Assembly: GCA_009731375.1 (NCBI GenBank) | Contig: BJOX01000356.1 | Coordinates: forward strand, 335,400 to 399,399 | Direction of reading: 5' to 3' | Length of the DNA stretch: 64,000 bases | Source: Paulinella micropora | Lineage: Eukaryota; Cercozoa; Imbricatea; Euglyphida | Shown: positions 30,974 to 59,200 of the stretch, piece by piece | Layout of the letters: every line of letters starts with the position of its first letter | Numbering within the stretch: the stretch's first letter is position 1 | Translations under genes and position numbers: made by a program | Notes under the pieces: generated by a model | Told to the model about the DNA's origin: nothing | What the model saw: only the letters and a program-made list of their open reading frames with translations | Databases searched by the model: none

Positions 30974-31414
30974 ATAGAGAAGCTAGAAAAGCTCTCCTTG
31001 AGAAGTCGACAGTCGGTCGGATAGGTTCTCAGACCTACCTTTAGAAAACGATCAGAGAGTTGCAAAAATACTCTGACGTATGTGTGAGATAATGCAGATA
31101 AATGCACAAACTAGAAGGGTAGAGTGTTGTGCTCCTGTCCCTATGCTTGTTTGTGTTTTGTGTGTGTTCCTTCACTTTTCTGTCCACCTCCTTCTTCTTG
31201 GTCTCTGTGTGAGAACAGCAAGAACGACAGAGAGTTTGTATCTGATGTCTCCTTGTGAGCACACAGATATGGATTGAGCTAGAGGGTACGAGACACCTGC
31301 TTGAGACCAATTAAATTATTTGTTTTGTGAAAGAGTTATGAGGGAGCTGTGTTGGAGTATTTGTTTTTCGTTCAACTCCTTCATCTCCTTCATCTTCTTC
31401 ATCAAGCGCGGCAT

Positions 31415-31423
31415 GGGACTCCA
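31415..31423 (-). promoter_or_regulatory. Candidate primer-binding site, copy 2
   Basis: On the minus strand TGGAGTCCCATGCC begins after the LTR end plus TT. The first eight bases match copies 1 and 3, then the sequence diverges. A tRNA ending in GGGACTCCA would fit. Confidence 0.45.
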
Positions 31424-31425
31424 AA

Positions 31426-31670
31426 TGTAATGCCCCCAACGATAGCTCGTAAAAAGTCGGTAATACAACCAAACACAGTCCTCAAAAGATGAGAATGATG
31501 TCTCGGCACGGTTATATTAGCTCAGTGAAGCCAAAAAGGAAAACGGCAACAGACCAGGAATAAAATTGCATCAGGTCCAATCCGGACAAATAATACTGAA
31601 AAATAAGCTGGTGCACCTGTCACCAGGAAAAGGTACTTTTTACCGGCTATCCGGGGGGGTGATGCCTACA
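31426..31670 (-). repeat. 5' LTR of copy 2 (245 bp)
   Basis: The minus-strand LTR begins TGTAGGCATCACC and ends GGGGGCATTACA, i.e. canonical TG...CA ends. Confidence 0.85.
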
Positions 31671-31830
31671 ATTTGTCCGTATTGGACCTGATGCTATTTT
31701 ATTCCTGTTCTGTTGCCGTTTTCCTTTTTGGCTTCACTGAGCTAATATAACGAGACATCATTCTCATCTTTTGAGGACTGTGTTTGGTTGTATTACAGAC
31801 TTTTTACGAGATAACGTTGGGGGCATTACA
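31671..31830 (+). repeat. Truncated plus-strand LTR of the same family abutting copy 2
   Basis: It starts inside the LTR at ATTTGTCCG and runs to the terminal GGGGGCATTACA. It is in the opposite orientation to the neighbouring LTR and differs by several substitutions. It is an older LTR into which, or beside which, copy 2 inserted. Confidence 0.8.
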
Positions 31831-32306
31831 CTTTGTCGTTCCCAGTCATTCTCGCTTAGCCTTCCCAAATCAGTTTGTTCGAGTTCACCAACCCGACACT
31901 ACCAGTTTTATGACTGTTATTAATAACTTGAAGCAAAAAGACACTATCAGTTTGAGAACTGGAGACTCACAATCTACGTTCTACACTTGATCGTACGTTG
32001 CACTGTGACCCAACTTGAGCCTGCAATGAGTCGGCGAAATTATGTAAATAAACGAAGTGACCTCTCTACTATTCACTTGTATTTTACCTGCTCACACTGA
32101 GTCAGGACTCTAAGCAGCCATAGTGTTCTTATTAAGAGTTCGTTGTATCTGCCTACTTGAAGAGTTGTATACAAACTCACAAAGAGTTCGTTGTACAATT
32201 ATTACCCGTTAGGGAGCGGCCTGGTTTTTTTGGCAACTAAACGACGCCTTTTAATAATGAAGAACGCTTGCTTTTCGTAGAGTTGAAAAGGAAGCATGTA
32301 CGTAGG

Positions 32307-32337
<31 letters not shown>

Positions 32338-32836
32338 CTTGAAGCATACTGCGGGGAGAAGTGGGGGAGGGTTGTATGTATACTACTAACTCATAACTTG
32401 ATATATGCATATATAACAATAACAACTTCCGAAAGTAACTAACCCCCCCACCCCCTCCGAAATTATTTACTGTATTTACCGGTATTATTATATAATTTTT
32501 TACTACACTCACTGATCATACGGTGACTCGGGTGAGGTATTTTTATCATTTTTTGAAAAGATAATCACAGACACTCGTGATTCTTTGCAATACAATATTT
32601 TAAAATATCTGCTTCCCACTCAGTTCTACGAGTAGCAAGTATTTTAATTAAAACAGTGTTTGCGTAAAAAAAGATCTAATAAAAACTTGCCACTCGCAGG
32701 ATGAGTGGGAAGACAAAGTATGAAAAGGGAAGTAGTTTCAAAAGTTGACTCTTCAGAGGTGTTACTAATAATTCAAGTTAACAGAAACACTTCCCTCAGC
32801 AAAATATTATATTAACGAAACCATTTGCGAGCCGGG

Positions 32837-32880
<44 letters not shown>

Positions 32881-34241
32881 AACAACAACAACAACAAAGA
32901 CATTAGGAAATTTTACTGATCAGATGGTGAAATCAGAACATATGTAAACGCTTAACATTTCGCAGTAAAAAAAAAAGCAAAAAGCGAAGCTTAGGATGTA
33001 TTACATGCATAAACTTTGATAAATATGTCCAGATCTGCTTTTCCTTTTTTTTTTTCGTGAAAATTAAAACATGACTGCCCATGTGAATGCAAGCGAGTTT
33101 GTCGTCAGTTTGGTGGATGCGTCGATAAACTCCAGGAGAGACTCGAAACGCCAGCCACAACGGGTATTGATACAAAGACCGAGGCTCGGAAAGCAGCGAA
33201 CCAAGAGGATTTAGCAACCGACTCTGAAAGAGGGACTTTGATTTGAGCTAGCAATCAGTTCAATCTAGTCAATCCAATCTGCAGCGCCATCGCCAACACT
33301 GTGGTCCTTGTAACAACTGCACAAGAGAACAAGGATGTGTGCATGAGTCCACGAACAAAATGGTAAACGGATTCTTCTGTAAACATCAAAAATAGCAGCT
33401 GCGAAGAGCTATGTCTTGCGTACCCATCTTTCCCCCCCTTCACACCTCCCCTCCTCCTCCTTCTGCTCCTCCTCCCTCCCTCCCCCCTCTTGAGATCTCT
33501 CTTGCTTGTCCTTAGTGCTATCTTTCCCAGAGCGTGCCCTTACTAGCTATGCCAATCCTCGAGTGAAATTTCTATAAAAGCATGGTTTCAAATTTACGAT
33601 GAGCAAGTGAGCGATGGAATTGAGAACATCGCCATCACGAGAGGAGCCCCACAGTCATCGCAGTCTCCGTAGTCTTCCGGCTTCATAGCCTCGTACATGG
33701 TGCCTAAGTACATCGGGGTTATAAACCATTTTACGTGTTGGGCGGGATAGTCTTCCTCCTTCATAGCCTCGTAACAGGGTGCTTAAGAAACATCAGGGTT
33801 GCTAAAATTTTTATGTGTTGGCAGAAGATTTGTTGTCCCGCCCCATGGATGGCAGGCGGCACACTCACAGTGGCGCTGGTGGAAGCACAGAGAAGTCGTC
33901 AGATGTAACAAACCTCCACCACTCCAAAACTGGCGCACAGGCTTTTTCCTGTTGAAAATCCGGTTTTTACGGATAAAAAGATAGACTCTTTTGGTGGTGC
34001 TAAATCTCTTTTCCTGGTGGTGCTAAATCACTCTTTTCCTGGTGGTGCTAAATCACGCTTTTCCTGGTGGATAGGTACACCGAGAACTGCGGATGTCTCC
34101 ACTTTCTTCATTTTTGTCTCTTTTGCACAACTCTCCATTTTTGGCTTGTGCGTACAAAATCCATTTTTTGTGACCTTCTTTTTCCATTGGATGAATAAAT
34201 TCATAATTTACGAATCCTATTTGTGTTCATACTTTCGTTAA
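31831..34241. other. Intergenic DNA upstream of gene C
   Basis: I see no gene. It holds poly(A) tracts at 32307-32330 and 32837-32879, and two small tandem duplications (33660-33830 and 34000-34075). A TAA directly precedes the gene C start codon at its right edge. Confidence 0.6.
33660..34080. repeat. Short tandem duplications
   Basis: At 33660-33830 a block containing ttcatagcctcgta and a later acatcggggtt/acatcagggtt occurs twice, about 105 bp apart. At 33990-34075 a unit of about 24 bp (cttttcctggtggtgctaaa) occurs about four times. Confidence 0.7.
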
Positions 34242-52031
<17,790 letters not shown>

Positions 52032-52571
52032 CAGGAACTGACCCTGAGAGAAGGATTCTGTATATCTCTTGTACTTTCAGTCTTAGTAAAATGTTTCAAG
52101 TTGCGTCAAAAAATGATAGTCCTGCCTTTCGAGTCGCAGAGTCTCACTGAGTCAGCTGCCACTCATGCGGCTCTTGTCCCGGTTATGACGGACGCCTCTC
52201 AGGTCTAGCGCGAATTATTGATGAAAGTATAATAACTGGCATCGCTACTACTGCACTTACCGAGTCTATGCGGCAAGTATTCAAGTTCTTGCGTGAAACA
52301 AGTCTTTTCCACTCAGTAAACTTTCAACGACTTTACTATGATAATTGAACCTTCAGAACCGTAGGCTTGCTTTTCGTTGACTACAGCTGAAAAGGCACTC
52401 AAGCACGTAAGTTGAAGTAGGCGAAGTAGGCCGCTTTGAACCGCTTGACATAAGTAAACGTGAAAACAGGGACGAACTTGAACTTCTTTACCGGCGGCGC
52501 GCCGGGCACTGTCAGTTCAAAACAGTTTCAAGAGTCGGTGCCACTCGGAGTCAGTTCAAGTTTTCATCAAT
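52032..52571 (+). other. 3' flank of gene C up to retrotransposon copy 3
   Basis: Unique sequence without a convincing ORF. It may hold the 3' UTR of gene C; I see no clear AATAAA near the stop. Confidence 0.5.
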
Positions 52572-52805
52572 TGTAAGCATCACCCCCCGGATAGCCGGTA
52601 AAAAATACCTTTTCCTGGTGACAGGTGCACCAGCTTGTTTTTCAGTATTTGTCCGGATTGGACCTGATGCCATTTTATTCCTGGTCTGTTGCCGTTTTCC
52701 TTTTTGGCTTCACTGAGCTAATACAACGAGACATCATTCTCATTCTTGAGGACTGTGTTTGGTTGTATTACCGACTTTTTACGAGCTATCGTTGGGGGCA
52801 TTACA
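52572..52805 (+). repeat. 5' LTR of copy 3 (234 bp)
   Basis: Starts TGTAAGCATCACC and ends GGGGGCATTACA. Short TG...CA ends. Confidence 0.9.
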
Positions 52806-52807
52806 TT

Positions 52808-52825
52808 TGGAGTCCACATCACTAG
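52808..52825 (+). promoter_or_regulatory. Candidate primer-binding site, copy 3
   Basis: TGGAGTCCACATCACTAG lies two bases after the LTR, identical to copy 1. Confidence 0.5.
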
Positions 52826-53591
52826 GGTGATTTCTTTCTGCTTTGCCACACAGGCAACAGAGTGAATTTTCACTGACCTGTCTCACACGGGGACGTCAGA
52901 CGAAAACAAATACTCCAACACAGCTCCCTCATAACTCTTTCACAAAACAAATAATTTGATTGGTCTCAAGCAGGTGTCTCGTACCCTCTAGCCCAATCAG
53001 TATCTGTGTGCTCACAAGGAGACATCAGATACAAACTCTCTGTCGTTCTTGCTGTTCTCACACAGAGACCAAGAAGAAGGAGGTGGACAGAAGAGTGAAG
53101 GAACACACACAAAACACAAACAAGCATAGGGACAGGAGCACAACACTCTACCCTTCTAGTTTGTGCATTTATCTGCATTATCTCACACATACGTCAGAGT
53201 ATTTTTGCAAATCTCTGATCGTTTTCTAAAGGTAGGTCTGAGAACCTATCCGACCGACTGTCGACTTCTCAAGGAGAGCTTTTCTAGCTTCTCTATTACT
53301 ATCTGTGTGTAGGTCCAAGTGCCTCATACTAGATACAATATAGAAAAGAAGGAGGAGAAAGTAATCTGAGTAAGGAGAACAAGAAATCGGAGAAAGTCTC
53401 AAAGACTATTTTTCTCAAACAAAAACAAACATACAAACAGTGTTTCATAGAGGACAGGGAATCTTATCCTACCCTCTCTATTAGTTTCTCTCTTCACTAG
53501 TCAATCGACTGAAGGAGGAACAGAACACAAACGAACAAAAACCAAACATAGGAGCTGACACTGTCCTCCTGTTGATCACTACTACGACATC

Positions 53592-56285
53592 ATGTCGACA
53601 GAGACCGCCGAAGTGAGTGAATTCTCGGAGGCAGATCAAAGAAGAGAAGAAGAAGAAGCAGGAGGAGGAGGAGGAGGAGGAGGATTGAATGAAGGAGGAG
53701 GAGGAGGATTGAATGAAGGAGGAGGAGATGAAGGAGTAGGAGGAGGAGTAGAAGAGGGCTGGGATGATGAAGGAAGATATGGAGGAGACGAAGATGAAGG
53801 AGGATTTGAACAAGAAGAGACGGGAGGAGGAGGAGCATATGGTAATCCCTTACCACCTGCCTGCACGGGAGGAGGAGGACGAAAAATGATCGACTTGATT
53901 CATAGTGATGGAGAGGAGATCACAGTGGAGGAACAACAGTGGGTGCAAGACCACTATGACCTCACTAAAAAAGAGTTTGATAACAAGATGGGGGTAGAGA
54001 AGGATACCTATGTGTGGATCCCTCAGGATCAAAGAAGAGAGAAAAGTCGTGCTAAAAAGGATGTCTATATCCTATTATCAAACACAGCACAGCTCCTCGG
54101 CAAACTGGTCTCTGATCCAGAAGAGAGAAAGAAGATACAGCATATCAAGTTTGGGGACACACACACCCACCTTGAATTACTCGATGCTATCTTTGGGGTG
54201 TACACTCAAACCCTGATTTGGGAACGTACATACGGCCCACGATGTGAGGGTTACCTCCAGTACACAAACCCAAGAGCAACGGCCAGATGCCAGATTCCTC
54301 GCGACTGGTCAGTCGATGTAACAAAAATGAAGACCAATCTGGGTTCGAAAAACTCGAGTGGTATATTTCATTTTTTTACAATGGAAATAAAGGCCTTGGA
54401 GGAGGGGAAGGCAGAGATGGAAAAAAGCATTAAGGCAGCAGGAGAAACTCATCCTGTGATTGATGAGTTAGAGAAGACCGACAGAGTTCTGACCAAGATC
54501 AGACTGTTGATGGGTGCGTTACTGCACAAGGAGGCATGGAAGAGATGGATTCCTACCAAGGATCACTCTGTCCTTAAATCACTTAGTAACGCACCACCGG
54601 TCGCCAACAAAGCAGGTGTTGACCAATATGTGGAGAAATATAATTTTCTCAGATCTGCTTCTGAATTGGTGGCCTTTATCACTCATGCTCAAAAGCTGGT
54701 GATATCTGAGAAGAAGAAGGCGAAAGAGAATGAGGAGTTCGAGAAGACGATGAGACTGGAAAGAATGAAAGCAAAAGTGAGTGGTGCAAAGACACACCCT
54801 CCGACATATTTGACCCCACCAGCTCCTGCCCCACCAGCCCCTGCACCCTCGGGCTCAACTACGGTGGTGGTCACAAACACGGAGAAGAAGGACAGACAGA
54901 ACATCATAAATGCCTTCAAGGGGAAGAAAGGAGGAGTGGCAAGTCTCATGCTATATGCCAAGACGAGCTCAGACAAAGACTCTGATGCTTCGCTTTTGAG
55001 CAAGCTCAAAGAGATCAATGCCTGCATGAAGGCTTTTCCTTGCGACGAAACGCAGGAATACGAGGCCCTTGTTACTGTTTTTGACCAATCTCTAGTCTCG
55101 GAGGGATTTGATCTGACACAGTACAAGTTTTTGAGAAAGAAGGAGGAGATTAAGAGAAACAATGCAACAGGCCTAGACGCTCAGTGTGAACTGGCGGTGG
55201 CCACACTCATTTCATATTTTCAATCTCATGGATACCAGCATCTCTGCACTGGTACTCTCATAGGATTTGAAATCTTTGAGACAGTGGCGATGAGTTTGAG
55301 GAGTGCTGTTGGCTTGGCGGCGACCCTTACGGAGGTAGTTTCCTCCTATGGGCTATTCTATGGCCGCAAGTCGATCATCCTCTATTTCTTTTCGGCGTTA
55401 CACACAGTTAACCCGAGTAAGCTTACTCAGCTCATACAACAATGCTCGACGTTTAGCTCAGTGAAGTCCAAGAACTTCCTCGAGACACACGTGTTCGAAA
55501 ATACGGTTCAAAGCGTTGCTCCGTCAGCACTGTTTCAAGAAGTGATGAGTGCATGCTCAAACATGGACTCGCTCACGGAGGCACATACGGCACAGGCAGG
55601 CGGTGTACCTGTTGGCGCACAAGCCACGTACACAAACAGAGTTGCCGGTTGGAAGAGACAGAGAGAGCCAGACCTGAAGACCGCATGTTGGAGGTGGTTC
55701 GCGGGCTTGCAGTGTAAGGCACAGATGGAGAACAGAGACTGCTCTTTCAATCATGATAGGCAGAACCCAACAGCAAGGGCAAATTTTCTGAGCAGGACGG
55801 AAGGCAAGGAACCGGGCCTTTTCAATATGCTTCAGATTGCCGCTGTGAACGAAGGTTGGTATGCCAATATGTGTGATGATGAGGAGTTACGAGAGGCAAT
55901 CATTACCTACATGAAGAGGATGAAGGAGAAGAAGGAGGAAAGGGAGAGACAAAAGAACTTAAAGGCCTCTCAAAGAGGACGAGAAGGAGGAGCAGGAGCA
56001 GGAGGACGAGGAGGAGGAGGAGGAGGAGGAGGACGAGGAACATGGAGAGGAGCCTCGAGGTGGCAGGGAACCCCTCAGAGAGGAAGAGGAGGAGGTCGGG
56101 GATATACCCCTTATGGAGGGAGAGCTGTTCGAGCTCCAGCCCCCCCACCCAGAGGAGGAGGAGGCTCGTGGGCAAGCTCCAACCCAAATTTCGGTCGAGC
56201 TCAGGCCTACAACACTGCCTCGGAGACCGATACGTCATCCTACCCGGACACTACTCAAGGTAATCGTTTCGAGGTGGTGGAATGA
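53592..56285 (+). CDS. gag: Gag polyprotein, copy 3 (897 aa)
   Basis: It has the same length and architecture as copy 1: acidic/Gly-rich head, Pro-Ala hinge, CCCH finger (C-x8-C-x8-C-x3-H) and RGG tail ending EVVE before UGA. Relative to copy 1 it has a 7-nt duplication (gccagat) and, about 30 nt later, a 7-nt loss, so only about ten residues (RCQIPRDWS against RFLATGQEA) differ and the length is kept. Glycine runs also vary by compensating single codons. Confidence 0.87.
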   Translation: MSTETAEVSEFSEADQRREEEEAGGGGGGGGLNEGGGGGLNEGGGDEGVGGGVEEGWDDEGRYGGDEDEGGFEQEETGGGGAYGNPLPPACTGGGGRKMIDLIHSDGEEITVEEQQWVQDHYDLTKKEFDNKMGVEKDTYVWIPQDQRREKSRAKKDVYILLSNTAQLLGKLVSDPEERKKIQHIKFGDTHTHLELLDAIFGVYTQTLIWERTYGPRCEGYLQYTNPRATARCQIPRDWSVDVTKMKTNLGSKNSSGIFHFFTMEIKALEEGKAEMEKSIKAAGETHPVIDELEKTDRVLTKIRLLMGALLHKEAWKRWIPTKDHSVLKSLSNAPPVANKAGVDQYVEKYNFLRSASELVAFITHAQKLVISEKKKAKENEEFEKTMRLERMKAKVSGAKTHPPTYLTPPAPAPPAPAPSGSTTVVVTNTEKKDRQNIINAFKGKKGGVASLMLYAKTSSDKDSDASLLSKLKEINACMKAFPCDETQEYEALVTVFDQSLVSEGFDLTQYKFLRKKEEIKRNNATGLDAQCELAVATLISYFQSHGYQHLCTGTLIGFEIFETVAMSLRSAVGLAATLTEVVSSYGLFYGRKSIILYFFSALHTVNPSKLTQLIQQCSTFSSVKSKNFLETHVFENTVQSVAPSALFQEVMSACSNMDSLTEAHTAQAGGVPVGAQATYTNRVAGWKRQREPDLKTACWRWFAGLQCKAQMENRDCSFNHDRQNPTARANFLSRTEGKEPGLFNMLQIAAVNEGWYANMCDDEELREAIITYMKRMKEKKEERERQKNLKASQRGREGGAGAGGRGGGGGGGGRGTWRGASRWQGTPQRGRGGGRGYTPYGGRAVRAPAPPPRGGGGSWASSNPNFGRAQAYNTASETDTSSYPDTTQGNRFEVVE

Positions 56286-59200
56286 CTGGAGGGGGAAGAA
56301 GAGAGGAAGGAGAAGACTGTGAAGTTTAACCCTAAAGTCACAGTGCTTTCTAATGCTGTTGTGCAGACTGGGCCAACGCTTCCTCTATGTGAAAACAAAG
56401 ATGTGGGTACACAGAGACTGCAGCCCCAAGGTAGTCTCATACCCGTTCATACAGCACGGTTACCAATGATAACTGATGCAAATAGGAAGGCGAGACTTGC
56501 GATGGAGGCGAGGAGGCCAATGGCAGACGTATCGCCTCGGCCAAGCAAACAACCACGAACAGACTCAATGTCTACGGTCGCGGCGGGTGGCGAGCAAAAA
56601 GACAATGTGTGTACTCAAGTACCACAAGACAATGTCGCTCAAATAGTAAACGCACCAGTACCGCAGAATAATAAAAATGTTAATGAGGTGAAGCAGGAGG
56701 AGAAGAAGGAGGAGTTGAAAAACTTAGAGACAAGACTCCAAAATTTGGAACGTAAAGTTCTTGTTCTCGCAGCCAATATACACAGGCCCGATGCTCTGTG
56801 TTATACGGAACTTTATTGTGAAACATTGAAGACAATATTAAAAGTTGGTAATGATACGATGGCGAATATTAATATTGTCGGCCGGAAGTTTTTTAATCGA
56901 TACCGGGACTGGGTGGACGGAAATATGAAAAAGTCAACGGGCACTCTCAAAGGAGTGAGCAGCCGGACGGATATCACGGGAATCATCACACTGACCTTTA
57001 AATTGAAATCCGCACGAGTATACCGTATGGACCTCTATGTCGTCCCCGGTTACCACGGGTCAATATTACTATCGTATGACCAATTGGCTACGATGGGGGC
57101 TGTGATTGATTGCGCCGCACGGCGAGTGATATATGGAGTAAAAAGAGGAGAAGAGAACGATATTGATCCCTTCAACGCTACTGACTCTTATGAGGCTTAT
57201 GAGCTGAGTCTAGCGACGGATCACAAAAAGATGGCCATCGCACATGAGGCACTTGAGGTGTACGTTCACCCCCATGTCGTAAGACCGGATGAACTGTCCT
57301 GGACCGACAATTGGGAATCCCAAGTGTGCACTGTCACAGTTCCGACATGCCATTGGGACAAAAAGTCTATTGATGACTTAATCGAGAAGCGAAAGGAGGA
57401 GATTATATGTGTCGCACAAAGAAGCCCGTCGTTGGCGAGATTCGCGGAAGGAGTAGGAACAGATGTCCATATTACTAACGGATACTGTTTCCATGCGAAA
57501 GTAGGAGAAGAAAAAAGGGAGGCGTTTGTACCAAGGAGAACGGGGCGAATCCCGGATACTCCACCAGAAACTATTAAAAGTTTTATTACTGATTTCTGGG
57601 GTGACGAGCCCACGTGGCCGCGTTCACTGTCTGAAGTGAAGAAATGCTTACGGACTTTATTCGAAAATAATAAGCCGTATACTATTATCCTGCCATATAA
57701 TGAGAAGGCGATATGGGCGCAGGAAATAAGGGACCGGCTTATTGATCATCCTATACCGGTACCCTCTCGCAAGCAACAGCTAGTGGTGGCTTGTCGTATG
57801 GGAACTCGTGAGCAGAGCAGTGCATACAAGCGGAAGCTCAGAGACCTCGACAAGTTGAAATTGATACCGCAAGCATTCACATGCTTTGATGGTTTTTACA
57901 CCCGTAAAGCTCCTTTGCAATACGCGAGACTCATTGACATGCTGGTGGAGCTCGGTAAAGATGATGAGCCGGACACGGTCACGTATGAAAAGACGGGCCT
58001 AGATGATGTCTCGGAAGAGGACTTAGGCTTGGAGGAGGACAGAGAACCCCTCAAGCAACATAAGCAGATGTCTGATGAAGATTTTCAAGAGGCGGCGCGG
58101 AAAATATTGGAAGAAGGAGTAGGCACGGAGAAGGAGAAGGAGCTTTTAAAAGCCAAATTAGAGGCGAACAAGGAAATTTTTGACCCTCCACATGCAGGTG
58201 GTGTCAAGCCTGAAGATTTCACTGCGGTTATTTACAAAATACCGGGTGCGGAGCCGTCACCGGCACCACGAAGGGCGAATTTGAGTATACATGAGGCGAA
58301 GATAGCGGAGGAGCTAGCAAGACAGCTGCTCAATGAGGACTTTATTGAGAGATCAACATCTCCAATAGTCTCACAACCGAGAATAGTGCCGAAGCCAGGA
58401 GGAGAATGGCGCCTGACAGTTAACTATGCTCGTGTTAACAAGGTGCTGGAGGAAGAGAGAAATCCTCTCCCGACATTAGAAGAAGGAAGGAGAGTACTGC
58501 GGAATGCAAAATTCTATTCGGTCATTGACCTTAAGAATGGCTTCTGGCAGATACCACTGGAGGAAAAGTCCAGATGGCTGACGGCGTTTGTGGTGGGTAT
58601 GGAAATATACCAATGGAAAGTGCTTCCGATGGGCCTCAAGCAAGCCCCAGGACTTTTCCAGAAGGCGATGCAGAAGATGTTGAGCAGTCAGTACGATGAT
58701 TTGTCTGACGGTGGCTTTATGAGAAGGCGGGGACAGAAGGCGGGAGAATATGCATTTTGCTATATCGATGACATTATCGTATACTCTAACACAATGGAGG
58801 AGCATATCGATCATTTGTCCGATATATTCAGGCGCATCGGAGCTTTTGGCCTGAAGTGCAATCTAAAGAAGTGTCAACTTGCCAAGACGAGTGTGACATA
58901 CTTAGGGTACGAGATCTCCCATAATCGAGTCTCGATATCCAAAGAGAAGAGGGAGGAGATTATGAATCGACCGATACCGAAGAACCGCACTGAATTGCAC
59001 TCATTCCTTGCGATGGCGCAATACTATAGCCAGTTTATACCCGATTGGGGTGCAACACGGGCTAAAGTGGAGAAAATGATAGATTTTGGAGACTTTGAGA
59101 AGTGGGACGAAGAGGCTTTGCAAGCGTTTCATGCGCTCAAAGATCTCATTTACAAAGACCCGAAAGACGGAGGACTGGTGTTAACGATGCCCGACTTTAC

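Larger units (their letters stand above)
23438..31670 (-). mobile_element. Ty3/gypsy-like LTR retrotransposon, copy 2 (minus strand)
   Basis: On the minus strand, from right to left: 5' LTR (31670-31426), PBS, leader to 30974, a 719-N gap replacing most of gag, the gag C terminus (30254-29740), pol (29739-23926) and about 490 bp of 3' non-coding DNA reaching the (TTA)n array. No 3' LTR is seen. Pol is nearly identical to copy 3. The leader differs from copies 1 and 3 for about 100 bp after the PBS. Confidence 0.9.
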
